From Candidatus Kuenenia stuttgartensis (GTDB taxonomy: Bacteria > Planctomycetota > Planctomycetia > Planctomycetales > Planctomycetaceae), in the NCBI GenBank assembly GCA_945906725.1, contig CAMDRI010000047.1, positions 1-34,997 on the forward strand: DNA of 34,997 bases, written 5' to 3'. Position numbers and translations under genes: made by a program. The notes below the pieces were generated by a model. It ran no database searches, had not been told where the DNA came from, and saw only the letters and a list, made by a program, of their open reading frames with translations. Shown here piece after piece: positions 16,444 through 23,671 of the stretch; positions within the stretch are counted from its first letter, which is position 1; each line of letters opens with the position of its first letter.

Positions 16444-17343
16444 ATGAACTCGGTTTTGAAATTGTGTTGGATGGGATTGGTCATTGTTCTGGGCATGGAC
16501 TTCGGCCTCGCGATGGGGCAGGAAAAGGTCGAACCTAAGCGAATCGGGCTTTGGGGCGGTCGAGCCTCGCTCGGCGAAGGGCAAGTTCAAGAGACCGAGG
16601 TCTGGATCACGGTCCATCGTCCGACGAAAACCAACGGCATAGCGGCGGTGATCTGTCCCGGTGGCGGATACGGCGGTCTCGTCACCGGAGCCGAGGGACA
16701 TGGCATCGCTGCGTGGCTCAACGGTCACGGTATCACCGGCGTGGTGCTCGAATACCGGCTCCCTGCGGGACGTCATCAAGTTCCGTTGCTCGACGCTCAA
16801 CGTGCGATCCGTACCGTGCGAGCGAATGCCAAGGACTGGGAGATCGACCCGGCACGGATCGGCATCATCGGGTTCTCGGCTGGAGGTCATCTGGCCTCAA
16901 CCGCCGCGACGCACTTCTACGATGGGGACTCAAAGGCGACCGCCCCTGTTGATCGAGTCAGTTGTCGGCCGGACTTTGCCATCCTGGTCTATCCCGTCAT
17001 CACGATGGATGCGACGACACATCAAGGTTCAAGGAACAATCTGCTTGGGAAAGATCCCTCCCAAAAGCTGATCGAACTCTACTCCAACGATAAACAGGTG
17101 ACTGCGAAGACTCCGCCGACGTTCCTCGCACACGCCAAGGACGACAAGGCGGTCGTCCCCGCCAACAGTCAGATGTTTTATGATGCGTTGCAGAGCCACA
17201 AAGTCCCAAGCAAGTACCTCGAACTCCCCTCCGGCGGCCACGGCCTCGATGGTTACAAAGGCCCGATGTGGGATGCCTGGCAAGAGCAGTCCCTCGCGTG
17301 GCTCATCGAACTGAAGCGACTTCCACCCGCGAAAACGAATTGA
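16444..17343 (+). CDS. secreted alpha/beta hydrolase (BD-FAE/xylanase-associated esterase type)
   Basis: A 299-residue alpha/beta hydrolase with an N-terminal signal peptide. The oxyanion loop VICPGGGYGGL lies at about 69-79, the nucleophile elbow IGFSAGGHLA has Ser145, the acid is probably in HAKDDKAVVPANS, and the base His is in PSGGHGLDGY. This pattern matches carbohydrate esterases and acetyl-xylan esterase-like enzymes often annotated near xylanases in planctomycetes. It sits 55 bp after the SMP-30 gene and 52 bp before the M28 peptidase, consistent with one transcript. Likely substrates are acetyl or feruloyl esters of polysaccharides, by family only. Confidence 0.9.
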   Translation: MNSVLKLCWMGLVIVLGMDFGLAMGQEKVEPKRIGLWGGRASLGEGQVQETEVWITVHRPTKTNGIAAVICPGGGYGGLVTGAEGHGIAAWLNGHGITGVVLEYRLPAGRHQVPLLDAQRAIRTVRANAKDWEIDPARIGIIGFSAGGHLASTAATHFYDGDSKATAPVDRVSCRPDFAILVYPVITMDATTHQGSRNNLLGKDPSQKLIELYSNDKQVTAKTPPTFLAHAKDDKAVVPANSQMFYDALQSHKVPSKYLELPSGGHGLDGYKGPMWDAWQEQSLAWLIELKRLPPAKTN

Positions 17344-17395
17344 TTCGTGAGAACTTGCCCGCACACCGTCTTGAATTCTTGATGAGGAGATTCCT

Positions 17396-18997
17396 ATGCC
17401 GTACCGATATCTTCCGCCGCTTCTGGCGATGCTCTGCTTTCCCGCATCTTGGGCGGGTGAGATTTCCGCAGACCGGATCAAGGAGGCGGTCACGCATCTG
17501 GCAAGCGACCGGCTGGAAGGTCGCGAACCGGGAACCAACGGAGAGGTGCTCACGACGGAATACCTCGCGGACGAATTCGAGAAGGCGGGACTGAAGCCAA
17601 TCGGCGAGGATAACTCGTACTTCCAACCGGTGCCGCTCGTGCGTGTCATCACGAACCCGAAGTCAACGCTCCAAGCAGTGAAGGCAGGAACCACGTTGGA
17701 CATCCCGTGCGAGGAGGGCTTCGCGGGCGTGAGTCAGACGCAAACAGGCTCCGAGGAGTTCGACGCCGAGGCCATCTTCGTCGGACACGGCATCACCGCG
17801 CCGGAATTCGGATGGGACGATTATCAGGGCGTCGATGTGACGGGAAAGATTGTCGTCCTCTTCACGAACGAGCCTCCTTCAAACGATCCCCAATTCTTCG
17901 GGGGCACCGCACTGACTTATCGCGGACGTTGGACGTACAAATTCGAAGAGGCGGCTCGTCGCAGAGCGAAGGCTTGCTTCATCATTCACACGAATGAGAC
18001 GGCCGGTTATCCGTACTCGGTCGTGCGGCGACTGGAAAGTGCGCAGCTCAAGAGGGAACCCGGTCAACCCGTGCTGGCGTTCGCGGGCTGGCTCTCTCGG
18101 GCAGCGGGAGAAAAACTCCTGGGACTGTCCGGCCACACTGTGGACGACGCCTTGAAGGAGGCGGATACCAAGGGATTCAAGCCCGCCTCGCTCGGTGTGA
18201 ATTTGAAAGGCAACCTCCCGACACGCATCGAGAACTTCGTCAGTCACAACGTCGTCGGCCTGGTGGAAGGGAGCGATGCGACGTTGAAATCCGAGGCGAT
18301 CGTCTTCACCGCGCACTGGGATCATCTCGGCATCGGCAAGCCGGTCCTCGGTGATGCGATCTACAACGGCGCGGCCGACAACGCCACTGGCTGTGGCCTC
18401 CTGTTGGAGCTTGCTCGTGCGTGGTCACGGCAGTCGCCGAAGCCCAAACGATCTGCGATCTTTCTGGCCGTCACCGCGGAAGAGAAAGGGTTGCTCGGTT
18501 CCAAGTACTACACCCGGAATCCACTCGTTCCGCTGAGCAAGACCGCGCTCAATCTGAACGTCGACATGATCCTGCCGCTCGGCTTACTGCAATCGGTCGT
18601 CGTCACAGGTGCCGACCGAACGACTGCCTGGCCGACGGTCAAAGCGGCGGCAGAGAGAAACCACCTGGAGATCGAAGCGGACCAGCGGGCGCACCTGGGA
18701 ATCTTCTACCGCTCGGACCATTTCTCGATGGCGCAGGCAGGCGTCCCCGCATTCTCCGTCGGGTCGGGAATGAAAATCACCGGCAAACCAAAGGACTTCG
18801 CCGTTCAAGCCCACAAGGATTTCAACGACAAGGCGTATCACTCTCCGCAGGATGAATTGAAACCGGAATGGGATTTTTCGGGTTTCGTTGTGTTGGCGGG
18901 ATTCATCCTGGACATTGCTCGCGACGTCGCCAACGCCGACCGATTGCCGACTTGGAACGCCGGGGACGAATTCCGTCCTGCGCGCGATAAGCAATAG
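17396..18997 (+). CDS. M28-family metallopeptidase with PA domain
   Basis: A 533-residue secreted aminopeptidase-like protein. It has a signal peptide ending near FPASWAGE, an N-terminal stretch with LASDRLEGREPGTNGE, a protease-associated (PA) domain around VDVTGKIVVLFTNEPP, then the co-catalytic zinc core of M28: TAHWDHLG, YNGAADNATGCG, VTAEEKGLLGS, NLNVDM and FYRSDHFSMAQAGVPAF. All five usual metal ligands (His, Asp, Glu, Asp, His) and the catalytic Glu are visible. It would cleave N-terminal residues from peptides in the periplasm or outside the cell. The neighbouring genes also encode secreted proteins, so the run looks like a degradative transcript. Confidence 0.93.
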   Translation: MPYRYLPPLLAMLCFPASWAGEISADRIKEAVTHLASDRLEGREPGTNGEVLTTEYLADEFEKAGLKPIGEDNSYFQPVPLVRVITNPKSTLQAVKAGTTLDIPCEEGFAGVSQTQTGSEEFDAEAIFVGHGITAPEFGWDDYQGVDVTGKIVVLFTNEPPSNDPQFFGGTALTYRGRWTYKFEEAARRRAKACFIIHTNETAGYPYSVVRRLESAQLKREPGQPVLAFAGWLSRAAGEKLLGLSGHTVDDALKEADTKGFKPASLGVNLKGNLPTRIENFVSHNVVGLVEGSDATLKSEAIVFTAHWDHLGIGKPVLGDAIYNGAADNATGCGLLLELARAWSRQSPKPKRSAIFLAVTAEEKGLLGSKYYTRNPLVPLSKTALNLNVDMILPLGLLQSVVVTGADRTTAWPTVKAAAERNHLEIEADQRAHLGIFYRSDHFSMAQAGVPAFSVGSGMKITGKPKDFAVQAHKDFNDKAYHSPQDELKPEWDFSGFVVLAGFILDIARDVANADRLPTWNAGDEFRPARDKQ

Positions 18998-19026
18998 GCC
19001 ATGTAGGAAGAGAGGAGGAATCGCAC

Positions 19027-20460
19027 ATGCTGCCATCGAACCAACACGGGCGTGACCGGCTGACTCGTCGCCGACTTCTCAGCGTCGGCAGCAATACTGC
19101 TTTAGGATTGGGGTTGCCTCAGTTGCTGAGTGCAGAGGCGAATGGTCGCCCACCCGAAGCGGTAACTCGGGCAGATGCTGGTCAAAGTCCGCGGGCCAAG
19201 TCGTGCATCTTGTTCTTCATGGAAGGCGGACCGTCGCACATCGACCTGTGGGACATGAAGCCCGAGGCCCCGGAAAATGTCCGCGGCCCGTTTCGGCCGA
19301 TCCAGACCACGCTGCCTGGCCTGCACGTCTGTGAACATCTGCCGCAGTGGTCGCGGATCATGCACCACATGACCGTGATCCGCTCCGTCAGCCACACTTT
19401 CGTCGATCACAATGCCAGTTCGCATTACATGCTCACGGGAAAGTATCCGCTGCGTGACTCGCAGTTGATTCGCGGCCCATCGCGTGAGAACGCGCCGCCA
19501 TTCGGTTCGGTGCTGGCTAAACTGCGTCCCAGCGGACAACCGTTGCCGGACTACGTTCACTTGCCGAAGGAGTTTTTCAACTGTGGCAATTTCATTCCCG
19601 GAGTGTTGGCCGGGTTCTTGGGTGACGCTTTCGACCCGTTGATTGCCGGCGACCCAAGCGTCCCCAACTACGAAGTACCGGGATTGGAGTTGCGACTGCC
19701 AGGATCGCAATTCGAGAGTCGGCGGCGGTTACTCAACGACATTGACCACGGCCTCGGCCTCGTGAGCGATCGCCGAGCGTTGGAGCGCAAGGACGTTTTC
19801 TACGAGAAGGCGTTTTCGCTGATCACGTCTCCGCAGGCGCGGCGAGCGTTCAACTTGAGCGACGAGCCGGAGTCTGTTCGTCAGCGTTACGGATTCGGCG
19901 TTCGCGCGGCGGACGTGCGCGGCAACGGCCTGCGACATCTCGGACAGTGCTTGCTCTTGGCCCGGCGTTTGGTCGAGGCGGGCGTGCGGTTGGTTTCGGT
20001 CTGGGCTGGCGGGCAAGCCTTCGACGGGCATCGCGATCATTTCAACAGCTTAGTCAACGGACTGTGTCCACCGACCGATCAAGCTTTCTCGGCGCTCGTT
20101 GAAGATTTGGCGGATCGCGGTCTGCTCGACGAAACGCTCGTCGTGGCGCTGGGCGAGTTCGGTCGAACGCCCAAGGTCGGACAGATCACCTCGTCTGCCG
20201 GAGCAACTCCGGACGGCCGCGATCATTGGCCCAATTGTTACACCGTCTTTCTTGCTGGCGGCGGCGTGAAAGCCGGTTACGCCTTTGGGGCCTCCGACCG
20301 ATTCGGCGCGTACCCGTCCGCGAATCCAGTCAGCCCCGAAGACATCGCGGCCACGATCTACACCGCCTTGGGGATCGGCCTGACCAGCCAAATCCACGAC
20401 CGACTCAATCGCCCCCACACGATTTGCAGCGGCGAGCCGATTCGGGACGTGTTCAGGTAG
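19027..20460 (+). CDS. DUF1501 secreted protein (sulfatase-like fold)
   Basis: A 477-residue DUF1501 protein. A twin-arginine type leader is visible (LTRRRLLSVGSNTALGLGLP). The family landmarks CILFFMEGGPSHIDLWDMKP, RSVSHTFVDHNASSHYML, LLDETLVVALGEFGRTPKV, GRDHWPNCYTVFLAGGGVKAG and the C-terminal DIAATIYTALGI are present. The fold resembles alkaline phosphatase/sulfatase proteins, but the activity is not established. The Shine-Dalgarno AGGAGG lies before the ATG. Unlike the copy at 22130-23539, this one has no DUF1549/DUF1553 partner beside it. It follows the M28 peptidase by 29 bp. Confidence 0.93.
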   Translation: MLPSNQHGRDRLTRRRLLSVGSNTALGLGLPQLLSAEANGRPPEAVTRADAGQSPRAKSCILFFMEGGPSHIDLWDMKPEAPENVRGPFRPIQTTLPGLHVCEHLPQWSRIMHHMTVIRSVSHTFVDHNASSHYMLTGKYPLRDSQLIRGPSRENAPPFGSVLAKLRPSGQPLPDYVHLPKEFFNCGNFIPGVLAGFLGDAFDPLIAGDPSVPNYEVPGLELRLPGSQFESRRRLLNDIDHGLGLVSDRRALERKDVFYEKAFSLITSPQARRAFNLSDEPESVRQRYGFGVRAADVRGNGLRHLGQCLLLARRLVEAGVRLVSVWAGGQAFDGHRDHFNSLVNGLCPPTDQAFSALVEDLADRGLLDETLVVALGEFGRTPKVGQITSSAGATPDGRDHWPNCYTVFLAGGGVKAGYAFGASDRFGAYPSANPVSPEDIAATIYTALGIGLTSQIHDRLNRPHTICSGEPIRDVFR

Positions 20461-20473
20461 ATGGCGGCCTGCT

Positions 20474-20550
20474 TTGCGAATGATCGGGCGGGGCCTACGA
20501 TGGCTGCAGACCTGCTGGTGACACAGCGCACAGCGGGAAATCATTCGCAA
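20474..20550. repeat. 11-bp inverted repeat upstream of yceI-like gene
   Basis: TTGCGAATGAT (20474-20484) and ATCATTCGCAA (20540-20550) are perfectly complementary over 11 bp with a 55-nt spacer. They lie between the DUF1501 stop and the YceI start. Confidence 0.5.
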
Positions 20551-20574
20551 TCCCTTTTGAGAAGGAACCATCAG

Positions 20575-21159
20575 ATGCGGCGACTTGTTTCAGCGTGGGT
20601 TTGGGTGCTCGTGATTGGAGCGGCGGTTGGTGGTGGCGGGGCGACCTACGCCGCCGATGAATATGCTTATGACCTGGTGCATTCTTCCGTCAGCTTTAAG
20701 GCGCGGCATCTCGACATCAGTTGGATTCATGGACGGTTCAATGAGGTCGACGGGAAGTTTTCGATCGATCGGGAAGATCCGACCAAATCGACCTTCGAAT
20801 TGACGATCAAGGCGGACAGCGTCGATACGGCCAACAAGGCCCGCGATGAACACCTCCGGCAGCCCGACTACTTCGATACGAAACAATTCCCGACGATCGA
20901 ATTCAAAAGCAAGAGCACGAAACCGATCAAGGGGGGCTACGAGGTTACCGGCGACTTCACGATGCACGGCGCGACCAAAAAGATCACGCTGGTCTTGATG
21001 GGGGGCAAGGAGCATGAATTCAAAGGGGGAGTCAAACGAGTCGCGTTCTCGACCGAACTCAAACTCAAACGCAGCGACTACGGCTTCGACAAAAGTGCCA
21101 TCGGACCGATCGGCGACGAGGCAATCATCATGATCGATTGCGAAGGCATGCGAAAGTAG
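20575..21159 (+). CDS. YceI family periplasmic protein
   Basis: A 194-residue YceI-like protein, a lipocalin-type beta barrel thought to bind isoprenoid or amide lipids in the periplasm. After a signal peptide (VLVIGAAVGGGGATYAADE) come HSSVSFKARHLDISWIHG, FDGKFSID-like FNEVDGKFSIDREDP, HLRQPDYFDTKQFPTIEFKS and GDFTMHGATKKITLVL, all characteristic. I choose ATG 20575 because AAGGAA lies 7 nt before it and the signal peptide starts there; the open frame continues upstream without protein character. The next gene starts 3 nt after this stop, indicating tight coupling with the membrane protein. Confidence 0.92.
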   Translation: MRRLVSAWVWVLVIGAAVGGGGATYAADEYAYDLVHSSVSFKARHLDISWIHGRFNEVDGKFSIDREDPTKSTFELTIKADSVDTANKARDEHLRQPDYFDTKQFPTIEFKSKSTKPIKGGYEVTGDFTMHGATKKITLVLMGGKEHEFKGGVKRVAFSTELKLKRSDYGFDKSAIGPIGDEAIIMIDCEGMRK

Positions 21160-21162
21160 CTG

Positions 21163-22095
21163 ATGCCCGATCCGCTGCTGTTTCTGAAGTCCATGGGTGC
21201 CGCGGCCATCGTCAGTGCGATGTTTGTGCTGGCAATGGCGTGGCGGCGGCCAGCCAGCAGCGTATGGCTCAATTCGGTTTGCGTCCTGGCGATGGGACTG
21301 GGCCTCGCGCTCGGATGCGACATGTTGGCGGTGCGATGGACTTGGCCGCCCGTGAAGGCGCTCGACCGGTTCTTGATGATCGTCGTGCCGATGGCTCTCG
21401 GCATCGAACTGCTTGCGGAACTTCAAGGGATGCCGCGTTGGGTAGCTCGTTTCCTGCGGGCAAGTCTGGCCGCGACGACTCCGAGAATTCTGCTGCACGG
21501 CTCCGTGTACTTGAGCGGAGCCGGCAACCACTGGACTCGGTGGGAGGCCGGCACGGCATTGGTGCTTTGCGGTGTCTTGTTGGCTGGAGCTTGGGGACTG
21601 CTGCTCTGGTTGTCTCAGCGATCAGGGGGAATCTCGATTCCATTGGCACTGGGCCTGACGACCCACTGCGCCGGCGTGACGGTGATGCTGGCTGGTTATC
21701 TCAGGGGAGGCGGAACGGCGTTTCCCTTGGCTGCAACCATCGTCGCGACGGTCATCGCCGCCAAGCTGATCACGATGCGTTCCGATACGCCGGCAAAATT
21801 CGACTCACCGGCAATCATTGGAGTTGGAGTGATCGGTTTGTTCGGCGTGTTGATGATCGGCCAGTTCTTTGGCCGGCTCTCGACCGGCTGCGCGCTGACA
21901 CTGCTGCTGATTCCACTCTTGTGCTGGACGACCGAGGTGCCGTTTCTTCGGCACCGGAAACCGTGGCTCGTAGGCTCAGTCCGATTGGTGCTGGTCGCGA
22001 TTCCGCTGCTGGTGGTCCTGGCGGTGGCAAAACGTGATTTCTATCGAAACATGGCCCCGTTGTTGGGAGACCTGCCAAGGCACGCCACCAAATGA
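21163..22095 (+). CDS. polytopic membrane protein of unknown function
   Basis: A 310-residue integral membrane protein I do not recognise. About eight hydrophobic segments can be counted, including AAAIVSAMFVLAMAW, SVCVLAMGLGLALG, FLMIVVPMALGIELL, ALVLCGVLLAGAWGLLLWL, AATIVATVIAAKL, IIGVGVIGLFGVLMIG, ALTLLLIPLLCW and VRLVLVAIPLLVVLAVA. There are no obvious charged active-site residues in the helices and no known motif. It begins 3 nt after the YceI stop, so it is probably translated with it and may act in the same envelope process. The convergent DUF1501 gene ends 34 bp downstream. Confidence 0.8.
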   Translation: MPDPLLFLKSMGAAAIVSAMFVLAMAWRRPASSVWLNSVCVLAMGLGLALGCDMLAVRWTWPPVKALDRFLMIVVPMALGIELLAELQGMPRWVARFLRASLAATTPRILLHGSVYLSGAGNHWTRWEAGTALVLCGVLLAGAWGLLLWLSQRSGGISIPLALGLTTHCAGVTVMLAGYLRGGGTAFPLAATIVATVIAAKLITMRSDTPAKFDSPAIIGVGVIGLFGVLMIGQFFGRLSTGCALTLLLIPLLCWTTEVPFLRHRKPWLVGSVRLVLVAIPLLVVLAVAKRDFYRNMAPLLGDLPRHATK

Positions 22096-22129
22096 CAACG
22101 AGCGCACTGGTTCTGACAAAGTTACCGCG

Positions 22130-23539
22130 TTATCCCAGAATCTCCTCAATCGGCTGGCCTCCGTGCGCCACGGCGACGGGGCGGTCGTTGTCGTAGACCT
22201 TCATCTCCGGATCGATTCCCAGCAGGTGATAGATTGTCGCGCAGATGTCGCTGGTGCTGACTGGGCGGTCTTTCACATAGGCAGCGTGGGCGTCGGAGGC
22301 CCCATGCACCGTGCCGCCACGGATGCCCGCGCCGGCAAACAACACGCTGTAGGCGTAGCTCCAGTGATCGCGGCCAGCGGTGTTGTTGACCTGCGGCGTG
22401 CGGCCCATGTCGCTCATGACGACCACCAGCGTTTCATCCAACAGGCCCCGCGAGTTCAGATCTTCCAGGAGCGCGCTGTAGGTGAGGTCCAGCGACGGAA
22501 GCGCGCCGCGGAGCCAGTCGAAATTCGCAGCGTGAGTGTCCCAGGAATTGTCGCCGGGAAAATCCCATGTGACGTTCACGAATCGGACCCCCGCCTCGAC
22601 CAGTCGGCGGGCGATGAGTGCGCTGGAGCCAAACAGCGTGCGGTCGTAGCGGTCGCGAAGTTTTGGATCGGCGGTGCTCAGGTCGAAGGCGCTCTTGAGC
22701 GTTGTGGAAGTCAAGAGGCCGAACGCTCGCTGCTGGATGCGGTCCACGTCGTCGAGCGCGCCCCGCGCTTCGGCCCGCTTCTGGTTTCGATTGAACTGCT
22801 GCAGCAGGCTCTCGCGCGCCTGCAAAGCGTCGAGCGTAATGCCGTCAGCCAGCCGAGCGTTTCGGGAGAGGAACGGCTCGCCGTCGAGCACCTTCATTTT
22901 TCCGAGCGTGCGTTCCTTCGACTTATCGAACTCTGAGAACAGCGGGTCGTACCGCTTGCCGAGAAAGCCGGCATACGGCCCTGGATAGCGCACGGTGCCG
23001 CCGGAATTGCCCGCCCCCGCGTAGTTGGGCAGATAGACGTAATCCGGCAGATCCTTCGTCGCCGGGCGAAGGTACTCGCAGACCGAGCCCATGCTCGGAG
23101 GATAGGTGTCCTTGGTGCTGGTGATGTCGGCCAAGGCGATCTCGTGACCGGTGTAGCTGGGGAGCGGATTGTGGCAGCCCGCTTTGTGGTTGACCGAACG
23201 GACGATGGCCGTCTTGTGCATCCACTGGGCCGACAGCGGCAGCAATTCTCCGATCTGGATGCCGGCCACGTTGGTGTCGATGGGCTTGAACTCGCCGCGG
23301 ATTTTCTCCGGGGCGTTCGGCTTCAAATCGTACATGTCCTGAGTCGGCGCGCCGCCCAGCAAATAGAGCAGGATCACACTCTTGGCCTTGGCGGGCCGCA
23401 CTCGATTGCTCTCTTCGAGCGCGAGCAGGCTCGGCAAGTTGAACGCTCCGCCGAGAAGCGAGAGTGCTCCGGCCTTTAGAGTTTCGCGGCGGGTCAAGCC
23501 GTCACACAGACGCCGATGGCTACCGAGCAGAGTAATCAT
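22130..23539 (-). CDS. DUF1501 secreted protein (sulfatase-like fold)
   Basis: A 469-residue DUF1501 protein. A leader with LTRRETLKAGALSLLGG is visible (twin-arginine type), followed by VILLYLLGGAPTQDMYDLKP, RSVNHKAGCHNPLPSYTGHE, GLLDETLVVVMSDMGRTPQV, GRDHWSYAYSVLFAGAGIRGG and DICATIYHLLGIDPEM. It lies downstream of the DUF1549/DUF1553 gene on the same strand, with a 132-bp gap containing the 30-bp-arm inverted repeat at 23558-23656. This pairing is the standard planctomycete arrangement, and the two proteins are thought to work together in the periplasm or at the cell surface, though no biochemical role is established. Confidence 0.94.
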   Translation of the reverse strand: MITLLGSHRRLCDGLTRRETLKAGALSLLGGAFNLPSLLALEESNRVRPAKAKSVILLYLLGGAPTQDMYDLKPNAPEKIRGEFKPIDTNVAGIQIGELLPLSAQWMHKTAIVRSVNHKAGCHNPLPSYTGHEIALADITSTKDTYPPSMGSVCEYLRPATKDLPDYVYLPNYAGAGNSGGTVRYPGPYAGFLGKRYDPLFSEFDKSKERTLGKMKVLDGEPFLSRNARLADGITLDALQARESLLQQFNRNQKRAEARGALDDVDRIQQRAFGLLTSTTLKSAFDLSTADPKLRDRYDRTLFGSSALIARRLVEAGVRFVNVTWDFPGDNSWDTHAANFDWLRGALPSLDLTYSALLEDLNSRGLLDETLVVVMSDMGRTPQVNNTAGRDHWSYAYSVLFAGAGIRGGTVHGASDAHAAYVKDRPVSTSDICATIYHLLGIDPEMKVYDNDRPVAVAHGGQPIEEILG

Positions 23540-23557
23540 GGCAAACCTCTCAAGAAA

Positions 23558-23656
23558 TAACCCGAAGCGTCAGCGAGGGCGGACGCTCCACATGGCAAGG
23601 AATTCTGAGCCATCCAAGTCTCGTGAAGCGTTCGCCCTCGCTAACGGTTCGGGTTA
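23558..23656. repeat. long inverted repeat between DUF1553 and DUF1501 genes
   Basis: The left arm 23558-23587, beginning TAACCCGAAGCGTCAGCGAG, pairs with the right arm 23627-23656, ending CTAACGGTTCGGGTTA, at 27 of 30 positions. The spacer is 39 nt. It lies between two genes expected to be co-transcribed from the minus strand, with no T-tract. Confidence 0.75.
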
Positions 23657-23671
23657 CTTGGTGAAACCATT

